Positions 1 through 8,301 of a stretch of 64,000 nt of DNA are shown in pieces. This DNA is from JAKPAM01 sp047601745 (GTDB lineage: Bacteria > Pseudomonadota > Gammaproteobacteria > Burkholderiales > Burkholderiaceae_E): contig JASGIS010000001.1 in assembly GCA_047601745.1 (NCBI GenBank), positions 2,170,001 to 2,234,000 on the forward strand. Reading direction: 5' to 3'. Each line of letters starts with the position of its first letter. Positions within the stretch are counted from its first letter, which is position 1. The notes under the pieces were generated by a model. That model was not told the DNA's origin. It did not search any database and worked only from the letters and a program-made list of their open reading frames with translations. The translations under genes were made by a program, and so were the position numbers.

Positions 1-513
1 TCGGCGTCGATGGACGAGAACAAGAAGGATCTGGCCAAGCGCTTCTTCACGCTGCTGTACCTGTTCCTGTCGCGCAAGTACGAGCGGGTCGAGGTCGTGT
101 TCATCCGCCATACCGACGACGCCGAAGAGGTCGACGAAGAGCGCTTCTTCCATGATCCGAAGACCGGCGGCACCGTCGTGCTGTCGGCGCTTCACCTGAT
201 GCACGAGATCATCGAGAAGCGCTATCCGTCGAACCTGTGGAACATCTACGGCGCGCAGGCGTCCGACGGCGATGCGTTCGGCGCCGATCCCGAGAAGAGC
301 CGAGGCTTCCTGGAGGAACAATTGCTGCCGCTGCTGCGGTATTTCGCTTACATCGAGGCGATCGACGAGCGCTCGCGGCTGTCGACGCTGTCGGCCGCCT
401 ACCGACGGATCGAGGCCGGACACTTCGCGATGCGCGAGGTGTCCGATCGCCGTGACATCTATCCCGTGTTTCGCGGTCTGTTCAGCAAGGCGGCCGCCGT
501 CGGCGCGCCGTGA
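1..513 (+). CDS. yeaH: YeaH/YhbH family protein (DUF444), 3' part
   Basis: The gene is cut by the left edge of the window; the frame is already open at base 1 and reads SASM followed by DENKKDLAKRFF. SASM fits the DxSxSM metal-site motif of the VWA-like DUF444 domain, so roughly the C-terminal 170 residues are present. The conserved stretches RKYERVEVVFIRHT and TGGTVVLSAL are typical of the YeaH/YhbH family. In enterobacteria this gene sits between the serine kinase prkA and the spoVR-like ycgB, in a stationary-phase and nitrogen-stress operon. The spoVR homologue follows here after 20 bases, so prkA is expected just outside the window. The biochemical role of the family is not well established. 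Confidence 0.93.
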   Translation, partial: SASMDENKKDLAKRFFTLLYLFLSRKYERVEVVFIRHTDDAEEVDEERFFHDPKTGGTVVLSALHLMHEIIEKRYPSNLWNIYGAQASDGDAFGADPEKSRGFLEEQLLPLLRYFAYIEAIDERSRLSTLSAAYRRIEAGHFAMREVSDRRDIYPVFRGLFSKAAAVGAP

Positions 514-522
514 ACGATCGCC

Positions 523-526
523 GGAG
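523..526 (+). promoter_or_regulatory. Ribosome binding site that fixes the spoVR start
   Basis: GGAG lies 7 bases before the ATG at 534. It favours this ATG over the in-frame GTG at 510, which overlaps the yeaH stop codon but has no Shine-Dalgarno sequence. Confidence 0.6.
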
Positions 527-533
527 AAACGCC

Positions 534-2108
534 ATGACCGAAATCCCGACCACCGTCATCGCCCTGTCGGACGCGCCGCTACCGGCCGCCGCCGGCGGCC
601 CCGGCGCGCGGGCGTCCAAGCCGATCTCGAAGGGGCCCGAATGGACGTTCGATCTGATCGCCGAGTACGACGCGGCGATCCGCGAGATCGCCGTCGGCGA
701 GTTCGGCCTGGACTGCTATCCGAACCAGATCGAGGTCATCAATAGCGAGCAGATGCTCGACGCCTATGCGTCGGTGGGTTTGCCGATCGGTTACCCGCAC
801 TGGAGTTTCGGCAAGGAGTTCATCCGCAACGAGCACGCGTACCGCAAGGGCGCGCGCGGGCTGGCCTACGAGATCGTCATCAACTCCGATCCGTGCATCG
901 CCTACCTGATGGAAGAGAACTCGATGCCGTTGCAGGCGCTGGTGATCGCGCATGCGTGCTACGGGCACAACTCGTTCTTCAAGGGCAACTACCTGTTCAA
1001 GCAGTGGACGAACGCGGACGCGATCATCGACTACATGGTGTTCGCCCGCAAATACGTGCTCGAGTGCGAGGAACGCTACGGCCTGTCGGCGGTCGAGGAG
1101 ACGCTCGATGCCTGCCATGCGCTGATGGATTTCGGCGTCAGCCGCTACCGGCACCCGCGTCCGCTGTCGGCCGCCGAGGAGGTCGCGCGGATGCGCGATC
1201 GCGAGGCGTACGCGTGGAAGCAGTACGACGAGATCTGGCGCACGGTGCCGACGCGGCCGCGCGGTGCCGGCGAGGCCGGCGCGCGCCGCCGGTTTCCGGA
1301 GGAGCCGCAGGAGAACCTGCTGTACTTCGTCGAGAAGTACGCGCCCAAGCTGGCGCCCTGGCAGCGCGAACTGGCGCGCATCGTGCGCAAGATCGCGCAG
1401 TATTTCTATCCGCAGGGCCAGACCAAGGTCATGAACGAGGGCTGGGCGACGTTCTGGCACTACACGATCCTGAACCGCATGTACGACAAGGGGCTCGTCG
1501 ACGACGGGTTCATGCTCGAAGTGCTGGCCTCGCACACCAACGTCGTCACGCAGCGCGGCTTCGACGAACGCGGCTACGGCGGCATGAATCCGTACGCGCT
1601 GGGTTTCTCGATGATGTGCGACCTGCGCCGGATCTGCGAGTCGCCGACCGACGAGGACCGCCACTGGTTCCCGGACATCGCCGGCGGCGACTGGCTGAAG
1701 GTGCTGGACTTCGCGATGCGCAACTACAAGGACGAGTCGTTCATCGGCCAGTACCTGTCGCCGCGCCTGATCCGCGAGTTCCGTTTCTTCGCGGTCGCCG
1801 ATCACCAGCAGTCCGAGACGCTGCACATCGACAGCATCCACAACGAGGAAGGCTATCGGCGCGTGCGCAAGCTGCTGGCGCAGCAGTACAACCGCGACAA
1901 CCTGCTGCCGGACATCCAGGTGATCGACTTCGACCGCGACGGCGATCGCAGCCTGACGCTGCGGCATCTGCTGCATCGCAACCGGCCGTTGACCGACGAG
2001 CGCCACGAGGTGCTGCGCCACCTGCAGCGGCTGTGGGGCTTCAAGGTGCGGCTCGAGGTCGTCGACGACGCCGGCCATGTGGTCAGGTACGACGAGGTCA
2101 GCGACTGA
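534..2108 (+). CDS. spoVR: SpoVR family protein (YcgB-like)
   Basis: This 524-residue protein has the length and conserved blocks of the SpoVR/YcgB family: YGHNSFFKGNYLF in the N-terminal half, then KVMNEGWATFWHY and NPYALGFSMM, and a C-terminal DRSLTLRH segment. B. subtilis SpoVR takes part in spore cortex formation. In proteobacteria the gene travels with prkA and yeaH and responds to stationary phase and nitrogen limitation. Here it follows yeaH directly, so the pair is probably one transcript. The His- and Glu-rich motifs HACYGHN and NEGWATFWH suggest a metal site, but this is an inference. It converges on ureD with only 12 bases between the stop codons and no visible terminator. Confidence 0.95.
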   Translation: MTEIPTTVIALSDAPLPAAAGGPGARASKPISKGPEWTFDLIAEYDAAIREIAVGEFGLDCYPNQIEVINSEQMLDAYASVGLPIGYPHWSFGKEFIRNEHAYRKGARGLAYEIVINSDPCIAYLMEENSMPLQALVIAHACYGHNSFFKGNYLFKQWTNADAIIDYMVFARKYVLECEERYGLSAVEETLDACHALMDFGVSRYRHPRPLSAAEEVARMRDREAYAWKQYDEIWRTVPTRPRGAGEAGARRRFPEEPQENLLYFVEKYAPKLAPWQRELARIVRKIAQYFYPQGQTKVMNEGWATFWHYTILNRMYDKGLVDDGFMLEVLASHTNVVTQRGFDERGYGGMNPYALGFSMMCDLRRICESPTDEDRHWFPDIAGGDWLKVLDFAMRNYKDESFIGQYLSPRLIREFRFFAVADHQQSETLHIDSIHNEEGYRRVRKLLAQQYNRDNLLPDIQVIDFDRDGDRSLTLRHLLHRNRPLTDERHEVLRHLQRLWGFKVRLEVVDDAGHVVRYDEVSD

Positions 2109-2120
2109 ACGCCGCCGGGT

Positions 2121-2978
2121 TCAGCTCTTCCAGATCACGCGCGCGGGCTTGCCCGCGAGGTCCGGGCGCGCGCACTGCCAGATCCTGAACACCAGTTCCT
2201 GCGCGTGCCAGGCGTCGCGCGTCAGCAGGCGCAGGACGATCAGCGAGCCGATCCGCGTGACGCCGGACCATGCGTGCGGGTGGGCGGCGAGTATTGCCTG
2301 CAGGCGATCGGGCAGGTCCTGCGGCCATAGCGGCGCATGCATCGCGATCGTCGTCAGGTGCCGGTAGCCGGCCCATGACTCGCGAAGCGCGCGTACCTGT
2401 TCGGGCGTCGTGCTGAATTGCCGGTCCAGCAGTTGCAGGCGGCCGTCGACCCGGATCGCCAGTTCCGCACGCAGCGCGCGGAACGCGAACAGTTCGCCGC
2501 CGCGGTAGTGGATGCGCCCGGCGCTGATCGTGTCGCTGACGAACAGGCGGGCGTCCGGCGCCAGATCGAAGCGAGCCGAGCGGATCGCGCAGGTGTCGGC
2601 GTACGGGATCGTCTCGTCGGGCACGAACTCGAACAGCGCGCCCGGGCCGATCCGCACCTCGATCGACTCGCGGCTCTCGCCGCCCTGGCGGCAGTGATAG
2701 AACCGGGTCGCACCGGTCGTCGTCAGCAGCATCCGTGCGCCCGGCTGCACGTCGATCTGCAGCAGCGCGGCATCGCCTTCGACGTAACCGCCGTTCGAGT
2801 TGTGCAATTGCAGGTACGGCTGGTCGTCGCGGTCCTGGTATTGATAACCCTGCCATTGGAACGGAATCCTGCGCCGCACGACGTCCAGGTGCGTGCGCCC
2901 TTCGCGGCGCAGCGCGTTCACGCACAGCAGCGCATGCTTGCCGATCACCCAGCCGGGGTCGGGCTGCGCGAACACCAT
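2121..2978 (-). CDS. ureD: Urease accessory protein UreD
   Basis: This 285-residue UreD is the scaffold that binds apo-urease and, with UreF and UreG, guides nickel delivery and lysine carbamylation. Family features are the segments TTTGATRFYH and PGALFEFVPDETIPY near the middle and a basic C-terminus. The ATG at 2978 is preferred because AGGTGA lies 8 bases upstream; a GTG at 2990 that overlaps the ureG stop (GTGA) is the alternative. It is the last gene of the urt-ure operon. In many operons ureD comes first, so this order is less common. Confidence 0.95.
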   Translation of the reverse strand: MVFAQPDPGWVIGKHALLCVNALRREGRTHLDVVRRRIPFQWQGYQYQDRDDQPYLQLHNSNGGYVEGDAALLQIDVQPGARMLLTTTGATRFYHCRQGGESRESIEVRIGPGALFEFVPDETIPYADTCAIRSARFDLAPDARLFVSDTISAGRIHYRGGELFAFRALRAELAIRVDGRLQLLDRQFSTTPEQVRALRESWAGYRHLTTIAMHAPLWPQDLPDRLQAILAAHPHAWSGVTRIGSLIVLRLLTRDAWHAQELVFRIWQCARPDLAGKPARVIWKS

Positions 2979-2986
2979 CGCCGCGT

Positions 2987-3604
2987 TCACCTCGGTTCGA
3001 CGGCCAGCAGCGCCTGCGACTCGACCCAGTCGAACACGTCCTGCAGGCCGCGGCCGTCCTTGATGCACGTGAACAGGAACGGGCGATCGCCGCGCATCCG
3101 ACGAGCGTCGCGGTCCATCACGTCGAGGCTGGCGCCGACCAGGTCGGCCAGGTCGATCTTGTTGATGACCATCAGGTCCGACTTCGTGATGCCGGGGCCG
3201 CCCTTGCGCGGGATCTTCTCGCCGCCGGAGACGTCGATCACGTAGATGTGGGCATCGACGAGGTCGGGGCTGAAGGTCGCCGCCAGGTTGTCGCCGCCGC
3301 TTTCGATGAAGATGATGTCCAGGTCCGGATGCCTGCGCGAGACCTCGCCGACGGCGTGCAGGTTCATCGAGCAGTCTTCGCGGATCGCCGTGTGCGGGCA
3401 GCCGCCGGTTTCGACGCCCAGGATCCGGTCCGGCGGCAGCGATTCGTTGCGGGTCAGGAACTCGGCGTCTTCCTTCGTGAAGATGTCGTTGGTGATCGCG
3501 GCGACCGAATAACGCCGGGAGAACTCGCGGCACAGCTTGTCGGTCAGTGCGGTCTTGCCGGATCCGACCGGGCCGCCGATGCCGAGGCGAACGGGTTTTC
3601 TCAT
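2987..3604 (-). CDS. ureG: Urease accessory GTPase UreG
   Basis: This 205-residue SIMIBI-class GTPase drives nickel insertion into urease by GTP hydrolysis. The P-loop GPVGSGKT is at residues 11-18. The invariant metal-binding CPH is in the segment VETGGCPHTAIRED, ESGGDNLAA follows, and the NKID guanine-specificity motif is present. The length matches the family. GAGGAG lies about 8 bases upstream of the ATG. It sits between ureF and ureD, as expected for a co-translated maturation set. Unlike some UreG proteins it has no N-terminal histidine-rich stretch; the histidines are on UreE here. Confidence 0.97.
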   Translation of the reverse strand: MRKPVRLGIGGPVGSGKTALTDKLCREFSRRYSVAAITNDIFTKEDAEFLTRNESLPPDRILGVETGGCPHTAIREDCSMNLHAVGEVSRRHPDLDIIFIESGGDNLAATFSPDLVDAHIYVIDVSGGEKIPRKGGPGITKSDLMVINKIDLADLVGASLDVMDRDARRMRGDRPFLFTCIKDGRGLQDVFDWVESQALLAVEPR

Positions 3605-3621
3605 CGTGGGACTCCTCGAGT

Positions 3622-4326
3622 TCAGGAAATGCAGAGGCGGGTGTACAGGCGCTCGTGCGCCATCGACGCGACGTCCAGGCCGGCCGTCGCGGTCGCCAGC
3701 TCGTCGAGCGGGGTTCGCAGCGCGACGTCGGCGCAGGTCAGCACCTGCGGCCGCGCCTGCGCGAGCAGGCGTTGGACGGCGATCTGCCCGAGCGGGATGA
3801 TTCGCGCCGCCACGCCGATCAGGCTGCTCAGGCTGCCGTGCAGGAAGCTGATCACGGCGGTCCGCCGGCCGACGCCGGCGTCGGCCGTCGCGACGCCGAA
3901 CGCCGTCGCGTAGTGGCCCGCGCATCGGCCGTCGTCGATCTGCCGCTTGAACTCGGCGGCGCGCGGGCCCGGCAGCGCATCGAGGATCGCCGTCAGGAAC
4001 GCACCGCCGGTCGACAGGCTCGCCTCGCGGGTCTCGCGCGTCAGCTTCAGCGCATGCAGCGTCTCGTCGATCCGCGCGAGCTCTCGCGCATCGCCGGCCA
4101 GCGCCGCTTCGTGCGCGAGCGCGACGCCCGCTGCGTCGGCCGGCGCGAGGCCATGGCGGAGCCAGCGCGCCGCCTCGCGGCCGAGTCCGTCCGCGTCGGC
4201 GATGCCGCCCAGGCTGATCAGCGTCTCGAAGCCGTATGAGTGGCTGAACGCACCAGTCGGGAACGACGCGGTCGCGGCCTGCAGCACGAACATCAGGCCG
4301 TTGTCGTCAGTGATGGTGGTGGTCAT
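3622..4326 (-). CDS. ureF: Urease accessory protein UreF
   Basis: This all-helical accessory protein of 234 residues joins UreD and UreG in the urease activation complex and helps control UreG GTPase activity. The diagnostic N-terminal motif is FPTGAFSHSYGFE, and the C-terminus ends close to the usual family length. The start at 4326 was chosen because the family begins about 15 residues before the FP(T/V)GAFS motif. Starting there, the gene overlaps the 3' end of ureE by 20 bases in another frame, which suggests translational coupling. Further upstream the same frame reads only Thr/Ser-rich sequence that shadows the UreE histidine tail, so longer starts are unlikely. Confidence 0.94.
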   Translation of the reverse strand: MTTTITDDNGLMFVLQAATASFPTGAFSHSYGFETLISLGGIADADGLGREAARWLRHGLAPADAAGVALAHEAALAGDARELARIDETLHALKLTRETREASLSTGGAFLTAILDALPGPRAAEFKRQIDDGRCAGHYATAFGVATADAGVGRRTAVISFLHGSLSSLIGVAARIIPLGQIAVQRLLAQARPQVLTCADVALRTPLDELATATAGLDVASMAHERLYTRLCIS

Positions 4327-4846
4327 TTCCGTGCTCGTGCTCGTGTCGGTCCTCGTGCTCGTGCTCGTGCTTGTGCCCATGCCCGTGTCCGTGCCCGTCG
4401 GCGTGCGCGGCGCCGTGCGCACCGAACCGTTCGCCGGTGAAGGCGCGCGTCGCGCGGCGGCAGGCGATGCCGGCCTGGCGGACCACGGCTTCGGCGATCG
4501 CGTCGTACGGCGTCAGCATCGAGTCCGCCAGGAAGCGCAGCTCGCGGTGCAGGTTGCCCAACTGGTAGGCGGCGATGCCCCACTGGCGCGGCGATCCGGG
4601 CATCACCTCGAGCAGGTCCTCGGGCGCGGCGGCCACGACGACGGCCGTGCCGCCGTCGATCAGCAGCACGTCGCCCTCGAACAGCTCGTCGCCGCGCGGC
4701 AGCGAGACCGCCAGCGAACGGCCGTCGCGGGATCGCGCGCGCCAGTGCGGGCTCTGGCGCTTGTCGGCGGACAGCTCGACGGGGTCCACCGCCGTGATCC
4801 GCGATTGCAGGTCGGCGAACTTGCCGACGATCCTGTCGATGATCAT
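4307..4846 (-). CDS. ureE: Urease nickel metallochaperone UreE with His-rich tail
   Basis: This 179-residue UreE binds nickel and hands it to the UreD/F/G complex. The N-terminal peptide-binding domain is followed by the nickel-binding domain with the motif YQLGNLH. About the last 35 residues are a tail of alternating Gly-His, Glu-His and Lys-His ending in four histidines, expected to store several nickel or other metal ions. The tail is encoded by degenerate 6-base repeats (about 4311-4400). GAGGAG lies 6 bases before the ATG. It follows ureC by 27 bases and overlaps ureF at its 3' end. Confidence 0.96.
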   Translation of the reverse strand: MIIDRIVGKFADLQSRITAVDPVELSADKRQSPHWRARSRDGRSLAVSLPRGDELFEGDVLLIDGGTAVVVAAAPEDLLEVMPGSPRQWGIAAYQLGNLHRELRFLADSMLTPYDAIAEAVVRQAGIACRRATRAFTGERFGAHGAAHADGHGHGHGHKHEHEHEDRHEHEHGNDHHHH

Positions 4847-4873
4847 CGAATCTCCTCGGTCACCGGTTCGCGC

Positions 4874-6580
4874 TCAGCGCAGGTAATAGAGCTGCGTCAG
4901 CGGAAGGGTCCGCGCGGGCTGCACGGTGATCCGCTGGCCGTCCATGTAGACGTTGTACGTCTCGGGGTCGATGTCGATCCGCGGCAGCGCGTTGTTGTGC
5001 ACCATGTCGCGCTTGGAGATCGTCCGGCAGCGACGCACGGGCAGCAAGGGCTGGCATTCGATCCGGTTGGCCAGGCCGCCGTCGATCGCCGCCTGCGTGA
5101 CGAACGAGAACGCCGTGCGGCGCGGATTGCGGCCGTGGTGACCGTACTGCGGGCGGTACTTCAGCGGCTCGCAGGTCATCAGCGAGGCCGCCGGCGAGCC
5201 CATCGCGGCCCAGGAGATGAAGCCGCCCTTCAGGATCAGCTCCGGTTTGGCGATGAACATGTCGGGCCGCCAGACGACGATGTCGGCGATCTTGCCCGCC
5301 GCGATCGAGCCGACGTAGCCGTCGACGCCGAACGTGATCGCCGGATTGATCGTGACCTTGGCCAGGTAGCGCTTGATGCGGAAGTTGTCGCTGTCCGCGC
5401 CGTCCTCCGACAGGCGTCCGAAGCGGACCTTGTTCGCGGCGGCGAGCTGGAACGAGCGCTGCGCGCTCTCGGCCGCGCGGCCGACGCCCTGGCTGTCCGA
5501 GCCGATCATGCTGATCGCGCCGACGTCGTGCAGCACGTCCTCGGCGCGCATCGTCTCGGCGCGCGCGCGCCCCTGGATGAACGCCATGTCGGTGGGCACC
5601 GACTTGTTCAGGTTATGACAGGTGATCAGCATGTCGATCTCCTCGTCATAAGTGTTGATCGAGAACGGATTGGTCGGATTGGTCGAACTGGGCAGGATGT
5701 TGGCCTCGCCGACGCAGCGCATGATGTCGGGCGCGTTGCCGCCGCCGGCGCCTTCGCAGTGATACATGTGCATCACGCGTCCGGCGATCGCTTCCATCGT
5801 GTCTTCGTAGTAGCCGGTCTCGTTCAGCGTGTCGGCGTGGATCTGGACCTGGAAGTCGAACTGGTCGGCGATCGCCATCGCGTTGCGGATCGCCGACGGC
5901 GACGACGACCAGTCCTCGTGCAGTTTCAAACCGGTGGCTCCGCCGAGCACTTGCTCGATCAGCGAGTTCGGATCCGACGAGTTGCCTTTGCCGAAGTTGC
6001 CGAAATTCAGCGGAATGTCGGCCATCGCCTCGAGCATCCGCTGCAGGTTCCACGCGCCCGGACACTCGATGCCGACGGTCTTCGGTCCCGATCCGCCGCC
6101 GATCACCGTGGTCACGCCGGCGCTCTGGTATTCGTACAGTTGCTGGACCGAGTCGAAGTGCGGATGGATGTCGATCAGGCCCGGCGTAACGATGCGTCCC
6201 TCCAGCGAGAGGATGTCGGTGTTCGGTCCGACGATCAGTCCGGGCGTGATGTTCATCGTGTCCGGATTGCCGGCCTTGCCGACGCCGACGATCCTGCCGT
6301 CGAGCACGCCGATGTCGCCTTTGACCACGCCCAGCACCGGATCGATGATGATCGCGTTGGTCAGCACCATGTCCAGCGCGCCGTCGCTGCGCTTGAAGCG
6401 CGAGCACTGGCCCATGCCGTCCCGGATCGTCTTGCCGCCGCCGAAGACCAGTTCGTCGCCGTAGGTGGTGAAGTCGCGCTCGATCTTCGCGACCAGGCCG
6501 GTATCGGCCAGGTAGACCTTGTCGCCCGTCGTCGGGCCGTACTGCGCCGCGTAGTCGGCGCGCGGAATCTTCATGCTCAT
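4874..6580 (-). CDS. ureC: Urease alpha subunit UreC (catalytic)
   Basis: This is the 568-residue catalytic subunit that hydrolyses urea at a di-nickel centre. All expected ligands and catalytic residues are visible: H139 and H141 (IHPHFD), the carbamylated lysine K219 and H221 (GLKLHEDW), H248 (VQIHAD), H274 (YHCEGAGGG), the flap pair C321-H322 (TCHNL) and D362 (SDSQ). Several positions differ from the Klebsiella/Sporosarcina type, for example CHNL for CHHL and GGGNAPD for GGGHAPD, so this is a divergent but probably active lineage. TGAGGA lies about 9 bases before the ATG at 6580; a TTG at 6589 is less likely. Confidence 0.97.
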   Translation of the reverse strand: MSMKIPRADYAAQYGPTTGDKVYLADTGLVAKIERDFTTYGDELVFGGGKTIRDGMGQCSRFKRSDGALDMVLTNAIIIDPVLGVVKGDIGVLDGRIVGVGKAGNPDTMNITPGLIVGPNTDILSLEGRIVTPGLIDIHPHFDSVQQLYEYQSAGVTTVIGGGSGPKTVGIECPGAWNLQRMLEAMADIPLNFGNFGKGNSSDPNSLIEQVLGGATGLKLHEDWSSSPSAIRNAMAIADQFDFQVQIHADTLNETGYYEDTMEAIAGRVMHMYHCEGAGGGNAPDIMRCVGEANILPSSTNPTNPFSINTYDEEIDMLITCHNLNKSVPTDMAFIQGRARAETMRAEDVLHDVGAISMIGSDSQGVGRAAESAQRSFQLAAANKVRFGRLSEDGADSDNFRIKRYLAKVTINPAITFGVDGYVGSIAAGKIADIVVWRPDMFIAKPELILKGGFISWAAMGSPAASLMTCEPLKYRPQYGHHGRNPRRTAFSFVTQAAIDGGLANRIECQPLLPVRRCRTISKRDMVHNNALPRIDIDPETYNVYMDGQRITVQPARTLPLTQLYYLR

Positions 6581-6632
6581 GCGTGTCAATCCTCAGGGAA
6601 GGCGGGGAGGGCGGCGGGAACGGCGCTGCCGA

Positions 6633-7520
6633 TCAGGGTTTCTTCGCGCGCCGGCCCGGGCCGGCCGGGCGATCGCCGTCGTCGTCTTCGAGGGCGGCCG
6701 GCGGCCGGGTCGCGTAGACGATGTCGGGCCGGGGCGCGTTGTCGACCGTGTCGTCGGCGAACGCGTAGTCGTGCTCGCGCAGCCGCTTCATCGCGAGCCT
6801 GCGCGTCGATTCGTTGCGCATCGAGCCGTTGGTGATGTCGTTCATCCCCATCGACACCTGCGCGCCGGCGAAACGGGTCAACCGGCACTTGCGGCTCTGC
6901 CCGGGTTCGAAGCGCACCGCCGAGCCGCTCGGGATGTCGAGCCGGTAGCCGAATGCGGCTTCGCGGTCGAAGGCGAGCGCCTTGTTGACCTCGACCAGGT
7001 GGTAGTGCGCGCCGACCTGGATCGGGCGGTCACCGATGTTCGTGATCACCAGTTCGATCGTTTCGCGTCCGGCGTTGATCTCGACGGGCTCGGGCGCGAA
7101 ATCGATGCGGCCGACGGTCGACGGCTCGCCGACGTGGAACGCCTCGGTCGCGACGATCGAGGTCGGCACCGCCGGCGACTGCCAGGTTTCGGGCCGCGCG
7201 CCCTTGCCGGACTCGCGCACCGGGTGCATGACCGTCACCAGCTTCGTGCCGTCGCGGAACACGGCTTCGACCTGCACCATGTTCAGGATCTCGGGCACGC
7301 CTTCCATCACGTGCTCCTTGTGCAGGATCGTGCTGCCGTAGGCCATCAGGTCGACCAGCATCTCGACCGAGCCCTCGCAGGCCCGTTCCATGATCTCGTC
7401 GCAGATCAGCGCGACCGCCTCCGGATAGTTGAGCCGGATGCCGCGCGCCAGCCGGCGGCGCGACATCTCGGCGATCGTCCAGATCTGGATGCGTTCTTCT
7501 TCTCGGATCGTCAGGCGCAT
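6633..7520 (-). CDS. ureAB: Fused urease gamma/beta subunit (UreA-UreB)
   Basis: One 295-residue chain carries the gamma subunit (about residues 1-100, with LNYPEAVALICDEI and HPVRESGKGARPE near the join) and the beta subunit (about 125-245, with NAGRETIELVITNIGDRPIQVGAHYH and RFEPGQ). Free UreA and UreB are about 100 and 105 residues, so this is a true fusion, as known from Helicobacter and some proteobacterial and actinobacterial ureases. A 45-residue acidic then basic C-terminal extension (DDDGDRP...GRRAKKP) goes beyond the usual end of UreB. It lies 61 bases after urtE and 52 bases before ureC. The fusion fixes a 1:1 ratio of the two small subunits. Confidence 0.95.
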   Translation of the reverse strand: MRLTIREEERIQIWTIAEMSRRRLARGIRLNYPEAVALICDEIMERACEGSVEMLVDLMAYGSTILHKEHVMEGVPEILNMVQVEAVFRDGTKLVTVMHPVRESGKGARPETWQSPAVPTSIVATEAFHVGEPSTVGRIDFAPEPVEINAGRETIELVITNIGDRPIQVGAHYHLVEVNKALAFDREAAFGYRLDIPSGSAVRFEPGQSRKCRLTRFAGAQVSMGMNDITNGSMRNESTRRLAMKRLREHDYAFADDTVDNAPRPDIVYATRPPAALEDDDGDRPAGPGRRAKKP

Positions 7521-7581
7521 GGGATCTCGTCCTTGCTCGGGGGCGTCATGAGGAAAGCGATCGCCGCGGCATCGGTGCCGG

Positions 7582-8301
7582 TCAGATCGCCAGGTAACGG
7601 GAGGCCAGTCCGGGGTCGGCCAACTGCTCGGGATCGAGCTCGGCGATGACTTCGCCGTGATCGATGACCAGACAGCGATCGGCCATCAGGCGGATCAGGT
7701 CCAGGTTCTGTTCGACGACGATGACCGCCATCCGGTCCTGGCGGCTCAGCCGCCTGACCAGTACCCCCATGTCGTGGACGATGTTCGGCTGGATGCCTTC
7801 GGAGGGCTCGTCGAGCAGCAGCAGCCGCGGTTTGCCCAGCAGCGCGCGGCCCAGCGCGAGCTGCTGCTGCTGGCCGCCGCTCATCGAGCCGGCCATCTGC
7901 GCGCGCCGCTCCTGCAGGATCGGGAAGAAGCCGTGGATCCGCGCGTAGTGCGCGTCGGTGATCGGTCCGTCGCCGATCCGCCGGCCCATGTACAGGTTCT
8001 CGGCCACCGACAATTTCGCGTAGATGCCGCGTCCCTGCGGCACGTAGCCGATGCCGAGCCGGGCGCGCGCGTGCGGACGCAGGCCGCCGATCGGCTGGTC
8101 GTCGAAACGGATCTCGCCGCGCTGGACGCCGACCGCGCCGATCAGCGTCTTCATCAGCGTCGTCTTGCCGACGCCGTTGCGGCCGATGATCGCCAGCACC
8201 TCGCCCTCGCGGACCTCGAGCGCCACGTCGCGCAGGATCCGCACCTTGCCGTAGCCGGCGTCCAGGTGGCGGACGCCCAGCAGCGGAGAAATCGCTTTCA
8301 T
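7582..8301 (-). CDS. urtE: Urea-type ABC transporter ATP-binding protein UrtE
   Basis: This 239-residue LivF-class ATPase has Walker A GRNGVGKT at residues 40-47, the signature MSGGQQQQL and Walker B LLLLDEP. It is one of two nucleotide-binding subunits of a HAAT-family importer. The ATG overlaps the urtD stop codon (ATGA). Its place directly upstream of the urease genes in the same operon, together with UrtA-D, argues for import of urea or a close amide rather than branched-chain amino acids. Confidence 0.92.
   Translation of the reverse strand: MKAISPLLGVRHLDAGYGKVRILRDVALEVREGEVLAIIGRNGVGKTTLMKTLIGAVGVQRGEIRFDDQPIGGLRPHARARLGIGYVPQGRGIYAKLSVAENLYMGRRIGDGPITDAHYARIHGFFPILQERRAQMAGSMSGGQQQQLALGRALLGKPRLLLLDEPSEGIQPNIVHDMGVLVRRLSRQDRMAVIVVEQNLDLIRLMADRCLVIDHGEVIAELDPEQLADPGLASRYLAI

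Noticed and set aside
579..2078. A 499-codon open frame antisense to spoVR
   Set aside because: It mirrors a conserved gene, has shadow-type composition and lacks any recognisable motif.
3947..6835. A 962-codon open frame on the plus strand across ureF, ureE and ureC
   Set aside because: It is antisense to three well-recognised urease genes, with Arg/Asp/Val/Gln-rich composition typical of shadow frames in GC-rich DNA and no domain.
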